Below the pieces are notes generated by a model. It was not told where the DNA came from, did no database searches, and saw only the letters and a list, made by a program, of their open reading frames with translations. A stretch of DNA of 64,000 bases from Noviherbaspirillum sp. UKPF54 (GTDB lineage: Bacteria > Pseudomonadota > Gammaproteobacteria > Burkholderiales > Burkholderiaceae_D), in assembly GCF_007874125.1 (NCBI RefSeq), contig NZ_CP040128.1, forward strand, positions 4,654,989 to 4,718,988, in the 5' to 3' direction. Below, piece after piece: positions 27,746 to 37,979 of this stretch. Within the stretch, counting starts at the first letter, position 1. Each line of letters begins with the position of its first letter. The position numbers and the translations under genes were made by a program.

Positions 27746-28846
27746 TTACAGCGCGATGCGGTTGCGATACCACTCGTGGAAGTGCTGCATGCCGTCTTCC
27801 ATCGGCGACTGGTAGGGGCCGACTTCATTGACGCCGCGCTCGAGCAGGATGCGGCGGCCCTCGTCCATGCGCACGCCGATCTCGTCGTCCTCGATGCAGG
27901 TTTCCATGTAGGCATCGCGCTCGGCTTCGACGAACTCGCGCTCGAACAGCACGATTTCTTCCGGATAGTAGAACTCCACCACGTTGGTGGTCTTGTTCGT
28001 GCCGTTCGGCCACACGGTCGATACCACCAGCACGTGCGGATACCATTCGACCATGATGTTCGGATAGAGCGTCAGCCAGATCGCGCCGTGCTTGGGAACC
28101 ACGCCGTTGCGGAACTTCATCACCTGTTCCTGCCAGCGCTTGTATTTTGGCGAGCCGAATTTCGACAGTGCATGGTTGATGCCGACGGTCTGCACGCTGT
28201 AGTTCTCGCCGAACTCCCAGCGCAGGTCGCCGCAGGTGACGAAGTTGCCCAGTCCCGGATGGAACGGCTCGACATGGTAGTCTTCCAGGTAGACCTCGAT
28301 GAAGGTCTTCCAGTTGTAGTCGCAGTTGTGGACCTCGACATGGTCCAGCAGGTAGCCGGAAAAGTCGAGATCTTCGGCGACGCCGAGCCCGGCCATCGTC
28401 CTGGCCACATCAAAGCCGTTCTGCTCGAACAGCAGGCCGTTCCAGCTTTGCAGCGGCGTCTTGGACAGGTTCATGCACGGCGTTTCATTGAAGTGCGGTG
28501 CGCCGATCAGTTCGCCTTTCAGGTCATAGGTCCAGCGATGCAGCGGGCAGACGATATTGTCGGCGTTGCCGCGGCCGTCGAACATCTTGGCCTGCCGATG
28601 GCGGCATACGTTCGAGAGCAGTTCAATACCCTGCGGGTTGCGCACAAGCATGCGGCCCTCGTTTTCCCATGCCAATGTGGCATAGTCGCCGCGATTGGGC
28701 ACCATCAGCTCATGGCCGACGTAGCGCGGACCCTGATGAAAAAGTTGCTTGATTTCTTGCTGCAACAGCGCGTCGTCGAAGTAGACGTTGACCGGAAGTT
28801 GCGCGTCGGATCGCGCGAGCTTGGCAAAAGAAGCCAGATCGGACAT
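27746..28846 (-). CDS. Rieske non-heme iron oxygenase, alpha subunit
   Basis: The 366-residue protein has the Rieske [2Fe-2S] motif C81-x-H83 ... C100-x2-H103 (CRHRQ and CPLHRW) and the mononuclear iron site in NWKTFIEVYLEDYHVEPFHPG (H191, H196). It resembles single-component-type oxygenases acting on quaternary amines or aromatics. No reductase or beta-subunit gene is nearby. ATG 28846 follows a G-rich ribosome-binding site; a GTG at 28873 is also in frame. A TATAAT on this strand lies about 100 nt upstream. Confidence 0.85.
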   Translation of the reverse strand: MSDLASFAKLARSDAQLPVNVYFDDALLQQEIKQLFHQGPRYVGHELMVPNRGDYATLAWENEGRMLVRNPQGIELLSNVCRHRQAKMFDGRGNADNIVCPLHRWTYDLKGELIGAPHFNETPCMNLSKTPLQSWNGLLFEQNGFDVARTMAGLGVAEDLDFSGYLLDHVEVHNCDYNWKTFIEVYLEDYHVEPFHPGLGNFVTCGDLRWEFGENYSVQTVGINHALSKFGSPKYKRWQEQVMKFRNGVVPKHGAIWLTLYPNIMVEWYPHVLVVSTVWPNGTNKTTNVVEFYYPEEIVLFEREFVEAERDAYMETCIEDDEIGVRMDEGRRILLERGVNEVGPYQSPMEDGMQHFHEWYRNRIAL

Positions 28847-29219
28847 CCCCACCCCCAAATTAATTTGCACCAACCTAAGAGAGAAAGAATCCGCAAAAAC
28901 CTGTATTCAAATAAGATGAAACGGAAATTTTGGACAGAACAGGCGATTATACCCCAGTCCTTTGAACGCCCGCCTGATACGGCGTGAGCGGCGGCAAAAA
29001 CGGAGAGCAGCCGTATCCATTTCATGCTTGTGCCGGCTTTTTACCAAAAATCGGCGCGGCGCCTTATATTTTGCCCTTAAGCTAGATAGTGGGCGCACGC
29101 TAACAAAGGCCCGCAAGTTGCAGCATGGAGATCCTGATCCCCGATTGCCGCTTGCTATGCCCCAACTCTGTAAGGTGGTTTGTTCTAAAATAACGGGCTA
29201 CACTTCATTTTTGCCCACT
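28847..29219. other. Divergent promoter region without a gene
   Basis: This 373-base gap separates the oxygenase and xseB genes. I see no coding frame with a ribosome-binding site. It carries the minus-strand -10 described separately and a TAAAAT at 29186-29191 that may serve xseB, with no good -35. Confidence 0.4.
28946..28951 (-). promoter_or_regulatory. Candidate -10 for the Rieske oxygenase gene
   Basis: The minus strand reads GGGGTATAATCG here. The start site would be near 28939, giving a leader of about 90 nt. The -35 is weak. Confidence 0.4.
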
Positions 29220-29474
29220 ATGTCAAACAAAGTTACGCCCGCCGCGCTGCCGGCCTCGTTCGAAGAGGCGATGGTCGAGCTGGAACAGCTCGTTGCCCGG
29301 ATGGAGGCGGGGGAATTGCCATTGGAGGCATCGGTGGCCGCCTACAAGCGCGGCTCCGAACTGGTCAAGTTCTGCGCCGGACAGCTCGACAAGGTGGACA
29401 GCCAGGTCAAGGTGCTGGAGGGCGAGATGCTCAAGCCGTTCGCCTCCGACGCCGCGGGCGAGGCGGACGAATGA
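29220..29474 (+). CDS. xseB: Exodeoxyribonuclease VII small subunit
   Basis: XseB is the small helical subunit that packs on XseA in exonuclease VII. The 84 residues show the family pattern SFEEAMVELEQLVARMEAGELPLE followed by YKRGSELVKFCAGQLDKVD. It overlaps ispA by 4 nt (ATGA), the usual xseB-ispA-dxs order. xseA is not in this window. Confidence 0.93.
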   Translation: MSNKVTPAALPASFEEAMVELEQLVARMEAGELPLEASVAAYKRGSELVKFCAGQLDKVDSQVKVLEGEMLKPFASDAAGEADE

Positions 29475-30367
29475 CTGCTTCCCGAGCCTTTCACGACTGG
29501 ATGAAAGACGTCCAGTCGACGATGGAGCGTGCGCTCGCGTCCTTCCTGCCCGAGGCCGGACAGGCGCCGGCGCGCCTGCATGAGGCGATGCGCTATGCGG
29601 CGCTGGACGGCGGCAAGCGCGTGCGTCCGCTGCTGGTGTTTGCGGCCGGCGAGCTGTTCGATGCGGATGGCGCCTTGCTGGCGCGTGCCGCCGCCGCCGT
29701 CGAAATGATCCATGCGTATTCGCTGGTGCACGACGATATGCCTTGCATGGACGATGACGCGCTGCGGCGCGGCAAACCGACTGTCCATGTGAAATACGAC
29801 GAAGCGACTGCGTTGCTAGTCGGCGACGCGCTGCAGGCGCAAGCCTTCCTGGTGCTGTCGCAGGCCGAGGGCGCGCCCGCCGCCCGCCTGCTGGCGATGC
29901 TGCGGCTGCTGGCGCACGCTTCCGGCTCCGTCGGCATGTGCGGCGGCCAGGCGATCGACCTGGAGAGCGTCGGCCTGACGCTGTCGCTGGCGCAGCTGGA
30001 GCAGATGCATCGCCTGAAAACCGGCGCATTGCTGCGCGCGTCGGTGCTGCTCGGAGCGATGGGCGGCAAGGACCTCGCGCCGTCTGACGAGGCTGCGCTG
30101 GATGCCTATTCGGGTGCGATCGGGCTGGCCTTCCAGGTGGTCGACGACGTGCTCGACGCGACGGCCGACTCGGCCACGCTCGGCAAGACGGCCGGCAAGG
30201 ATGCCGCCGACAACAAGCCGACCTATGTGTCGATCCTCGGCCTTGAGCAATCGAAGGCCCTGGCGGAAAAATTGCGGAATGAGGCGCACCATGCGCTCGT
30301 TCCTTTCGGAGACAAGGCGCGGCGCTTGCGTGAACTTGCGGACTTGATCGTGCAACGGAATGCATAG
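29471..30367 (+). CDS. ispA: Farnesyl diphosphate synthase
   Basis: IspA condenses isopentenyl and dimethylallyl diphosphates to C15 farnesyl diphosphate. The 298-residue protein has the first Asp-rich motif in SLVHDDMPCMDDDALRRG (near 84-100) and the second in FQVVDDVLDATAD (near 223). GGKRVRPLL marks the substrate-binding arm. It is co-transcribed with xseB and dxs, which supplies isoprenoid precursor upstream in the MEP pathway. Confidence 0.96.
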   Translation: MTASRAFHDWMKDVQSTMERALASFLPEAGQAPARLHEAMRYAALDGGKRVRPLLVFAAGELFDADGALLARAAAAVEMIHAYSLVHDDMPCMDDDALRRGKPTVHVKYDEATALLVGDALQAQAFLVLSQAEGAPAARLLAMLRLLAHASGSVGMCGGQAIDLESVGLTLSLAQLEQMHRLKTGALLRASVLLGAMGGKDLAPSDEAALDAYSGAIGLAFQVVDDVLDATADSATLGKTAGKDAADNKPTYVSILGLEQSKALAEKLRNEAHHALVPFGDKARRLRELADLIVQRNA

Positions 30368-30423
30368 GGCAAGTGGAAAACTTGCCTGCACAATAACGGC
30401 GGCTTGGCCGACAGACTACTGAC

Positions 30424-32295
30424 ATGACTATGAACTTGTTGAAACTGATCGACAGTCCGGCGGACCTGCGTCGGCTCCCGCGCACGCAATTGAAGCCGCT
30501 GGCCGACGAATTGCGCGCATTCCTGCTCGACTCGGTATCCAAGACCGGCGGCCACCTGTCATCCAACCTCGGCACGGTCGAGCTGACGATTGCGCTGCAT
30601 TACGTATTCAATACGCCGGAAGACCGCATCGTGTGGGACGTTGGTCACCAGACCTATCCGCACAAGATCCTCACCGGCCGGCGCGACCAGATGCATACGC
30701 TGCGCCAGCTCAACGGCATTTCCGGTTTCCCGCGCCGCGACGAAAGCGAGTACGACACCTTTGGCACGGCGCACTCGTCGACCTCGATTTCGGCCGCGCT
30801 CGGCATGGCGCTCGCCGCCAGGACCAAGCATGAAAACCGGCACGCGATCGCGGTGATCGGCGACGGCGCGATGACCGCCGGCATGGCGTTCGAGGCGCTC
30901 AACAATGCCGGCGTGTATGACGACATCAACCTGCTGGTGATCCTGAACGACAACGACATGTCGATCTCGCCGCCGGTCGGCGCGCTGAACCGCTATCTGG
31001 CGCGCCTGATGTCGGGCCAGTTCTACGCGACCGCGAAGAACGTCGGCAAGTCGGTGCTGCCGGCGCCGATGCTGGAGTTGGCCAAGCGCCTGGAGGAACA
31101 TGCCAAGGGCATGGTGGTGCCGGCGACCATGTTCGAGGAATTCGGCTTCAACTACATTGGCCCGATCGACGGCCACGATCTCGAGTCGCTGATCCCGACC
31201 CTGCAAAATCTCAAGCACCTGAAAGGCCCGCAATTCCTGCACGTGGTCACGAAAAAGGGGCAGGGCTACAAGCTGGCCGAGGCCGACCCGGTGCTGTATC
31301 ACGGCCCGGGCAAGTTCAATCCGGCCGAAGGCATCAAGCCGGCAGCCAGCAGCAAGCTCACCTACACCCAGGTGTTCGGCGACTGGCTATGCGACATGGC
31401 CGCGCACGACCAGCGGCTGATCGGCATCACGCCCGCCATGCGCGAAGGCTCGGGCCTGGTGCAGTTCGAACAGCACTTCCCGGACCGCTACTACGACGTC
31501 GGCATCGCCGAACAGCATGCGGTCACCTTCGCCGCCGGCATGGCATGCGAGGGATTCAAGCCGGTGGTGGCCATTTATTCGACCTTCCTGCAGCGCGCCT
31601 ACGACCAGCTGATCCACGACGTCGCGCTGCAAAACCTCGACGTCACCTTCGCGCTGGACCGTTCCGGCCTGGTCGGCGCGGATGGCGCCACGCATGCGGG
31701 CAACTATGACATCGCTTTCCTGCGCTGCATCCCGAACATGGTGCTGATGGCGGCTTCCGACGAGAGCGAGTGCCGCAAGATGCTGTCCACCGCTTTCCAG
31801 TACAACGGCCCGGCAGCCGTGCGCTATCCGCGCGGCTCTGGCATCGGCACCGCGGTCGGGAAAGACCTGGACACGCTCCCGCTCGGCAAAGGCGAGATCC
31901 GGCGCGAAGGCAAGCGCATCGCGATCCTGGCATTCGGCACGATGGTCGCGCCAAGCCTTGCCGCCGCCGACGAGCTGAATGCGACGGTGGCCAACATGCG
32001 CTTCATCAAGCCGCTCGATGCCGAGTTGGTCGCGCAGCTCGCGCAGGAGCACGATGCGCTGGTCACGGTGGAAGAGGGGGCCGTCATGGGCGGCGCCGGT
32101 TCGGCCGTGGCGGAGGCGCTGGCCGCCGCCGGCATCGTCAAGCCGACCCTGCACCTGGGCCTGCCGGACAAGTTCATCGACCATGGCGACGCCGCCCAGC
32201 TGCTGGCGCAATGCGGACTGGACGGCGCCGGCATCGCCGCCGCGATCAGGAAACGATTCGACAAGGGCGAGCCGCGCCTGGTCGTGAACAATTAA
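30424..32295 (+). CDS. dxs: 1-deoxy-D-xylulose-5-phosphate synthase
   Basis: Dxs makes deoxyxylulose phosphate from pyruvate and glyceraldehyde phosphate, feeding isoprenoids and also thiamine and pyridoxal. The 623-residue protein shows the thiamine-diphosphate site [18 protein letters not shown] ... [13 protein letters not shown], the transketolase-type [15 protein letters not shown] segment and a C-terminal domain. ATG 30424 and 30430 are both possible. folE2 follows after 38 nt. Confidence 0.97.
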   Translation: MTMNLLKLIDSPADLRRLPRTQLKPLADELRAFLLDSVSKTGGHLSSNLGTVELTIALHYVFNTPEDRIVWDVGHQTYPHKILTGRRDQMHTLRQLNGISGFPRRDESEYDTFGTAHSSTSISAALGMALAARTKHENRHAIAVIGDGAMTAGMAFEALNNAGVYDDINLLVILNDNDMSISPPVGALNRYLARLMSGQFYATAKNVGKSVLPAPMLELAKRLEEHAKGMVVPATMFEEFGFNYIGPIDGHDLESLIPTLQNLKHLKGPQFLHVVTKKGQGYKLAEADPVLYHGPGKFNPAEGIKPAASSKLTYTQVFGDWLCDMAAHDQRLIGITPAMREGSGLVQFEQHFPDRYYDVGIAEQHAVTFAAGMACEGFKPVVAIYSTFLQRAYDQLIHDVALQNLDVTFALDRSGLVGADGATHAGNYDIAFLRCIPNMVLMAASDESECRKMLSTAFQYNGPAAVRYPRGSGIGTAVGKDLDTLPLGKGEIRREGKRIAILAFGTMVAPSLAAADELNATVANMRFIKPLDAELVAQLAQEHDALVTVEEGAVMGGAGSAVAEALAAAGIVKPTLHLGLPDKFIDHGDAAQLLAQCGLDGAGIAAAIRKRFDKGEPRLVVNN

Positions 32296-32333
32296 CGCAG
32301 CAGCTAGGCGGCGCGATGCGCCGCGAAAAATGA

Positions 32334-33152
32334 ATGAGTGAAGCAATGAATTCCCCCGACCCGAACCTCCATGCCATTCCCGACGTGCAAAGCACGGTCG
32401 ACACGCGGCGCCTGCCGATTGCGCGCGTCGGCGTCAAAGGCGTGCGGTATCCGGTCACGATCAAGACCGGGAACGGTGCGCAGCCGACCGTCGGCACCTG
32501 GAACATGTACGTGCACCTGCCGCAGGATCAGAAGGGCACCCACATGTCGCGCTTCATCGCGCTGTTGGAGGGCAATCGCGCGCCGCTCGACGTAGCCAGG
32601 TTCGGCGCGCTGATGAGCAAGATGGTCAAGCTGCTCGAAGCGGATGCCGGGCGCATCGAATTGTCCTTCCCGTACTTCATCAACAAGACCGCGCCGGTGT
32701 CCGGCGTGGAAAGCCTGATGGATTACGAAGTCGGCTTGACCGGCGAGGTGAAGAACGGCGAACTGGAGGTGACGCTCAAGGTGCTGGTGCCGGTCACCAG
32801 CCTGTGTCCGTGCTCGAAGAAGATTTCGGCTTACGGCGCGCACAACCAGCGCTCGCACATCACGGTCAGCGCCGTGCTGGACGGCGAGCTGGAGGTCGAC
32901 GAGCTGATCGCGAAGATCGAGGAGCAGGCGTCATGCGAACTGTTCGGTTTGCTCAAGCGCCCGGATGAGAAATACGTGACGGAGCGTGCCTACGACAACC
33001 CGAAGTTCGTGGAAGACCTGGTACGCGACGTGGCGGGCATGCTGAACGCGGACCGGCGCATCGTCGCCTACACGCTGGAGGCGGAAAATTTCGAATCGAT
33101 CCACAACCATTCGGCCTACGCGCTGATCGAGAACGACAAGCGGGCGAAATAA
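32334..33152 (+). CDS. folE2: GTP cyclohydrolase FolE2 (type IB), copy 1
   Basis: FolE2 converts GTP to dihydroneopterin triphosphate, the first step of folate synthesis, without needing zinc. The 272-residue protein has the active-site [20 protein letters not shown] segment (near 156-175) and the C-terminal [22 protein letters not shown] 32334 or 32346 may be the start. It lies at the end of the xseB-ispA-dxs cluster. A second folE2 lies at 42046-42843 on the other strand. Confidence 0.95.
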   Translation: MSEAMNSPDPNLHAIPDVQSTVDTRRLPIARVGVKGVRYPVTIKTGNGAQPTVGTWNMYVHLPQDQKGTHMSRFIALLEGNRAPLDVARFGALMSKMVKLLEADAGRIELSFPYFINKTAPVSGVESLMDYEVGLTGEVKNGELEVTLKVLVPVTSLCPCSKKISAYGAHNQRSHITVSAVLDGELEVDELIAKIEEQASCELFGLLKRPDEKYVTERAYDNPKFVEDLVRDVAGMLNADRRIVAYTLEAENFESIHNHSAYALIENDKRAK

Positions 33153-33206
33153 GCGTTCCTCCTTCCGCATGCGCAGCGAAGGCAGAGTTTCTCGAAGCGG
33201 GGGAGT

Positions 33207-33236
33207 AAAAAAGCGGCGCACCGGCGCCGCTTTTTT
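33207..33236. terminator. Bidirectional intrinsic terminator
   Basis: An A-run, GCGGCGC / GCGCCGC stem with ACCG loop and a T-run of six separate the convergent folE2 and adenosyltransferase genes. Confidence 0.9.
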
Positions 33237-33239
33237 CGT

Positions 33240-33797
33240 TTACACGTCGCGCTTGCGGTCCTTTTCCCACAGCACGTCGCTGCCGCCGGCAAAGCGGTTC
33301 AGCACGCGCGACAGCACGAACAGCAGGTCCGACAGGCGGTTCATGTAGCGGCGCGGATTGTCGTTGATCTTCTCGCTGTTGCCAAGGCTGACGATGGCGC
33401 GCTCGCCGCGCCGGCAGATGGTGCGGCAAACATGCGCCAGCGCCGCCGCGCGCGAGCCGGCGGGCAGGATGAAATCCTTCAGCGGCGGCAGGTCGGCATT
33501 GTATTTTTCCAGCAGCTTATCCAGCCGCCCGACATGTTCGTCGGTGATCAGCGTATAGCCCGGGATGCACAGCTCGCCGCCCAGATCGAACAGGTCGTGC
33601 TGGATCGAGATCAGCTCCTCGCGCAGCGCGGCGGGCAGCTCCTCGCACAGCAGCAGGCCGATATGCGAGTTCAATTCATCCACATCACCCATGGCATGCA
33701 CGCGCAGGCTGTCTTTGCCGACGCGGCTGCCGTCGCCCAGGCCGGTGGTGCCGTTGTCGCCGGTGCGCGTCGCGATTTTGGAAAGTCGATTGCCCAT
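33240..33797 (-). CDS. Cob(I)alamin adenosyltransferase, PduO type
   Basis: This enzyme transfers adenosyl from ATP to cob(I)alamin. The 185-residue helical protein starts SKIATRTGDNGTTGLGDGSRV, the PduO-type ATP-binding loop, and includes GDVDELNSHIG and a C-terminal NPRRYMNRLSDLLFVLSR. No other cobalamin gene lies nearby. It is divergent from the lactate-dehydrogenase-like gene. Confidence 0.93.
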   Translation of the reverse strand: MGNRLSKIATRTGDNGTTGLGDGSRVGKDSLRVHAMGDVDELNSHIGLLLCEELPAALREELISIQHDLFDLGGELCIPGYTLITDEHVGRLDKLLEKYNADLPPLKDFILPAGSRAAALAHVCRTICRRGERAIVSLGNSEKINDNPRRYMNRLSDLLFVLSRVLNRFAGGSDVLWEKDRKRDV

Positions 33798-33926
33798 GAT
33801 TGTCGAAAACGAGGATCGGAAAGGCTTGAGGATACGTCAAAAACGGCCGCGTGCGCTGTCGTCCAGGCGTCAATGTGCGGGGCGACCTTCGGGAGTAAAA
33901 TCGATGCAGCTCACAAGGAGGCGAAC

Positions 33927-35336
33927 ATGAATCATCCCGCTCAGTCCGCCGCGCTCAGGCGTCCGGTGCCACAAGCGCTGCTGGACGCGCTTGCGGCGCT
34001 GTTCGACGACCGCTTTTCCACCGCGCCGGCGATGCGGGAGCACCATGGGCGCGACGAATCCTCCTATGATCCGATGCCGCCCGATGCCGTGGTGTTCGCC
34101 CAGAGCACCGAGGAGGTGGCGCAGGCCGTCCGACTGTGCGCCAGCTACGACGTGCCGATCATTCCCTACGGCGCCGGCACCTCGCTCGAAGGCCATGTGC
34201 TCGCGCTGTCAGGCGGCGTCACCATCGACCTGTCGCAGATGAACCAGGTGCTGGCGGTGCAGGCGGAAGACCTGACGGCGACGGTGCAGGCCGGCGTGAC
34301 GCGCAAGCAGCTGAACCAGGAAATCAGGGAGACCGGCCTGTTCTTCCCGATCGACCCGGGCGCCGACGCCTCGCTGGGCGGCATGGCCGCCACGCGCGCC
34401 TCGGGCACCAATGCGGTGCGCTACGGCACCATGCGCGAGAACACGCTGGCGCTGACCGTCGTGACCGCCGACGGGCGCATCGTCAAGACCGGCACGCGCG
34501 CCAAGAAATCCTCTGCCGGCTATGACCTGACGCGCATCTTCGTCGGCAGCGAAGGCACGCTCGGCATCATCACCGAAGTCACGGTGCGCCTCTACCCGCA
34601 GCCGGAAGCGGTGTCGGCCGCGGTCTGCTCCTTCCCCGGCACGGCCGAAGCGGTCAACGCCGTCATCGCCACCATCCAGCTGGGCGTGCCGGTGGCACGC
34701 GTCGAATTCCTCGACGAGAACGGCGTGCGCGCGATCAACGCCTACGACAAGATGCATTTGCCGGTGCAGTCGCTGCTGCTGTTCGAATTCCACGGCAGCG
34801 CAGCCGGCGTGCAGGAACAGGCGCAGCTGGTGCAGCAGATCGCGGCGGAGCACAACGCGGCCGGCTTCGAGTGGGCGACGAAACCCGAGGAGCGTTCGCG
34901 CCTGTGGTCGGCGCGCCACAATGCCTATTTCGCCATGCTGCAGATGCGGCCCGGCGGACGCGCCATCACCACCGATTGCTGCGTGCCGATTTCGCGCCTG
35001 GCCGAATGCATTCTCGATACCAAGGCCGATTGTGAAAAAAATGACATGATTTATTCGATCATCGGCCATGTCGGCGACGGCAATTTCCATGTGCTGATGA
35101 TGATCGATCCGCACGATCCGGACGATGTGGCGAAAGCCGACGGCGTGAATGCGCGCATGGTCGCGCGCGCCTTGTCGATGGACGGCACCTGCACCGGCGA
35201 GCATGGGGTGGGGCTGCACAAGATGGATTTCCTGCTGCAGGAGCATGGCGTCGATGCGATTGAGACAATGCGCGTGCTGAAGCACGCATTTGATCCCAAG
35301 AACATTATGAACCCCGGTAAAATTCTCACCTGGTAA
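33927..35336 (+). CDS. FAD-linked D-lactate dehydrogenase (cytochrome)-like oxidoreductase
   Basis: The 469-residue protein belongs to the vanillyl-alcohol-oxidase-type FAD family with D-lactate dehydrogenase and GlcD. The FAD-binding segment IIPYGAGTSLEGH is near residue 75 and FIPIDPGADASLGGM-like sequence near 142. The C-terminal half has IIGHVGDGNFH and GTCTGEHGVGLHK. The closest function by pattern is D-lactate to pyruvate with electrons to cytochrome or quinone. AAGGAGG precedes ATG 33927. It lies upstream of a GcvA-like regulator and glcDEF, which act on the related substrate glycolate. Confidence 0.85.
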   Translation: MNHPAQSAALRRPVPQALLDALAALFDDRFSTAPAMREHHGRDESSYDPMPPDAVVFAQSTEEVAQAVRLCASYDVPIIPYGAGTSLEGHVLALSGGVTIDLSQMNQVLAVQAEDLTATVQAGVTRKQLNQEIRETGLFFPIDPGADASLGGMAATRASGTNAVRYGTMRENTLALTVVTADGRIVKTGTRAKKSSAGYDLTRIFVGSEGTLGIITEVTVRLYPQPEAVSAAVCSFPGTAEAVNAVIATIQLGVPVARVEFLDENGVRAINAYDKMHLPVQSLLLFEFHGSAAGVQEQAQLVQQIAAEHNAAGFEWATKPEERSRLWSARHNAYFAMLQMRPGGRAITTDCCVPISRLAECILDTKADCEKNDMIYSIIGHVGDGNFHVLMMIDPHDPDDVAKADGVNARMVARALSMDGTCTGEHGVGLHKMDFLLQEHGVDAIETMRVLKHAFDPKNIMNPGKILTW

Positions 35337-35413
35337 AGAATTTGCCCGCATACCCCGCCTGCCGCGGTCCAGGGTAGATTCCGGCCTCTCTCAGAGTGAA
35401 GGAACTCCTCCCC

Positions 35414-36304
35414 ATGGCTACACGCCTGCCTCCGGTCCATGCCCTGTCCGCTTTCGAAGCGGCGGCGCGCCTTGGTTCTTTCGCGGTTGCCGCCGACGAG
35501 CTGTGCATTACGCCGTCGGCACTGTCGCACCGCATTCGCCTGCTGGAGGACTTCGTCGGCGAGCGCCTGTTCCTGCGCGATGGCCGCACTGTCACCCTGT
35601 CGGAATTCGGGCGGCGCTATCTGGACGTGGTGCGTGCCGCCTTGCGCACGCTGACCGATTTTCCGCTGCCGCACCGCAGCGCGCCGGCCCAGCCGCGCAT
35701 CAAGATCACCGTCACGCCGACCTTCGCGCGCTGCCTGCTGGTGCCGCGCCTGGCGGAATTCTCCGCGCAGCATCCGGACATCGTGATCGAGCTGTTCCTG
35801 TCTGTGCCGCTGTACGATCTGGCGTTGTCGGAAAGCGACGTTGAGGTGCGCTTCGGCGCCGGCAAGTACCCGGATATCGTGACCGAAAAGCTGTACGAGG
35901 AGCCGACGTTCGCGGTGGCCAGTCCGGCCTACCTTGACAAGATCGGCGGCCTGAAAACGCCGGCCGACCTGAAGAAGGCTACCCTGCTGCGCTCCGCGCT
36001 GGAGCCGTGGCAGCCGTGGTTCGCCGTGGCCGGGCTCGATTGGCCGGAGCCGTCGACCGCGTTGCGCGTGGACGATCTGGGTCTGCTGCTGGAAGCGGTC
36101 AGGCATGGCCACGGCGTGGGACTCACGCGCAAGCATTTTGTGCAAGACCTGATGGCCGCGGGCGACATCGTGCACCTGTTTCCGGAAGTGCAACTGAAGA
36201 CGCCGCCGCACGCGTATTACATCGTGTACGAGCAGGGGGCGCGCGACCGGCCCGAAGTGGCGGTCTTCATCGACTGGATGCTCACGACCTTCGGCGGCCT
36301 GTAA
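35414..36304 (+). CDS. LysR-family regulator, GcvA-like
   Basis: The 296-residue protein begins RLPPVHALSAFEAAARLGSF, the typical opening of GcvA-like LysR proteins, with the helix-turn-helix at about 20-45. The effector domain runs KITVTPTFARCLLVPRL to the C-terminus. GAAGGAA precedes ATG 35414; a GTG at 35396 is in frame but less likely. It is transcribed in the same direction as the flanking lactate and glycolate oxidase genes, so it may regulate either, which is inference. Confidence 0.88.
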   Translation: MATRLPPVHALSAFEAAARLGSFAVAADELCITPSALSHRIRLLEDFVGERLFLRDGRTVTLSEFGRRYLDVVRAALRTLTDFPLPHRSAPAQPRIKITVTPTFARCLLVPRLAEFSAQHPDIVIELFLSVPLYDLALSESDVEVRFGAGKYPDIVTEKLYEEPTFAVASPAYLDKIGGLKTPADLKKATLLRSALEPWQPWFAVAGLDWPEPSTALRVDDLGLLLEAVRHGHGVGLTRKHFVQDLMAAGDIVHLFPEVQLKTPPHAYYIVYEQGARDRPEVAVFIDWMLTTFGGL

Positions 36305-36480
36305 CGCCGTATCCAGCTTCATGGCGCCTCGCTCCGGCAGGGAAGCGGCCAGCTCCCAAGGCGCGTGAAAATATTTCAAGCAACCGGGGAATGTTTTTCA
36401 GCCCGCCGTGGCTGCACGATCGCCCCGCTGGCGCGCGTTTTCGCTACACTCATCCCCTACCGCACAAGCAGGAAGCAGAA

Positions 36481-37968
36481 ATGAATGCTCCATCGAAACT
36501 CACATTCACCGTCGAGCGGCAGCGCGAAGTCGTTGCCGCGTTGCGGGCGGTGCTGCCCGACTATTGCATCTTGTATAACGAGGAAGACACGCGGCCGTAC
36601 GAGTGCGACGGGCTGGCGGCCTACCGGCAGCTGCCGATGGTCGTGGTGCTGCCCGAAACCGAGGCGCAGGTCATCGCCATCCTCAATACCTGCCGAGCAC
36701 TGAAAGCGCCGATCGTGCCGCGCGGCGCGGGCACCGGCCTGTCCGGCGGCGCGATGCCGATCGCCGACGGCGTGGTGCTGTCGACGGCGAAGTTCAACAA
36801 GCTCGTCAAGCTCGATCCCTATTCCCGTACCGCGGTGGTGCAGCCGGGCGTGCGCAACCTCGCGATCTCGGACGCGGCCGCGCCGCACGGCCTGTACTAC
36901 GCGCCCGATCCGTCGTCGCAGATCGCCTGCACCATCGGCGGCAACGTCGCCGAAAACTCCGGCGGCGTGCACTGCCTGAAGTACGGCCTGACCGTGCACA
37001 ACGTGCTGCGCGTGCGCATGGTGACCATCGACGGCGAGATCGTCGAGCTCGGCGGCGGCGCACTCGACGCCCCCGGCCTCGACTTGCTGGCCGTGTTCAT
37101 CGGCTCCGAGGGCATGCTCGGCGTGGTGACCGAGGTGACGGTCAAGCTGGTGCCCAAGCCGCAGCAGGCGCGCGTGATCATGGCGTCGTTCGATTCGGTG
37201 GTGACCGGCGGCGACGCGGTCGCCAACGTGATTGCAGCGGGCATCATCCCGGCCGGCCTTGAAATGATGGACAAGACCTCGTCGCGCATGGTCGAGCCGT
37301 TCGTGAAGGCCGGCTACGACACCGACGCCGAAGCGATCCTGCTGTGCGAATCGGACGGCCTGCCGGAAGAGGTCGAAGAAGAAATCGCGCGCATGAGCGC
37401 CGTGCTCAAATCGTCCGGCGCGACCGCCATCGCGGTGTCGCAAAACGAGGCGGAACGCCTGAAATTCTGGTCCGGCCGCAAGAATGCCTTCCCGGCGGCG
37501 GGACGCATTTCGCCCGACTACTACTGCATGGACGGCACCATCCCGCGCAAGCGCCTGGCCGACGTGCTCATTCGTATCACCGAAATGGAAGGCAAGTACG
37601 GCTTGCGCTGCGCGAACGTGTTCCACGCCGGCGACGGCAACCTGCATCCGCTGATCCTGTTCGATGCGAACAAGGAGGGCGAATTCGAGCGCGCCGAAGC
37701 GTTCGGCGCCGAAATCCTGGCGCTGTGCGTGGAAGTCGGCGGCACCATCACCGGCGAGCACGGCGTGGGCATCGAGAAAATCAATTCGATGTGCGTGCAG
37801 TTTTCGCCGAAGGAAATCGAGGCGTTTTTCGCGGTCAAGCGCGCCTTCGATACCGCCTTCCTGCTCAATCCGGACAAGGCGATCCCGACGCTCAACCGCT
37901 GCGCCGAAAACGGCAAGATGCTCGTCAAGGGCGGGCAGACGAAGTTTGCGCATCTGCCGCGCTTCTGA
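36481..37968 (+). CDS. glcD: Glycolate oxidase subunit GlcD
   Basis: GlcD is the FAD subunit of glycolate oxidase, which turns glycolate into glyoxylate. The 495-residue protein carries IVPRGAGTGLSGGAMPI in the FAD domain (near 80-96) and CTIGGNVAENSGGVHCLKYG. The C-terminus shows VFHAGDGNLHPLILFD and GTITGEHGVGIEK. AGGAAG precedes the ATG. glcE follows after 11 nt. Confidence 0.95.
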   Translation: MNAPSKLTFTVERQREVVAALRAVLPDYCILYNEEDTRPYECDGLAAYRQLPMVVVLPETEAQVIAILNTCRALKAPIVPRGAGTGLSGGAMPIADGVVLSTAKFNKLVKLDPYSRTAVVQPGVRNLAISDAAAPHGLYYAPDPSSQIACTIGGNVAENSGGVHCLKYGLTVHNVLRVRMVTIDGEIVELGGGALDAPGLDLLAVFIGSEGMLGVVTEVTVKLVPKPQQARVIMASFDSVVTGGDAVANVIAAGIIPAGLEMMDKTSSRMVEPFVKAGYDTDAEAILLCESDGLPEEVEEEIARMSAVLKSSGATAIAVSQNEAERLKFWSGRKNAFPAAGRISPDYYCMDGTIPRKRLADVLIRITEMEGKYGLRCANVFHAGDGNLHPLILFDANKEGEFERAEAFGAEILALCVEVGGTITGEHGVGIEKINSMCVQFSPKEIEAFFAVKRAFDTAFLLNPDKAIPTLNRCAENGKMLVKGGQTKFAHLPRF

Positions 37969-37979
37969 GAAGGATTTGC

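Noticed and set aside
29124..29192. A 22-codon frame (MEILIPDC...) upstream of xseB as a leader peptide
   Set aside because: It has no ribosome-binding site and no regulatory codon run.
32307..32330. Terminator between dxs and folE2
   Set aside because: A GGCGGCGC/GCGCCGC hairpin exists, but it is followed by GAAAAA rather than a T-run on the plus strand, so read-through into folE2 is expected.
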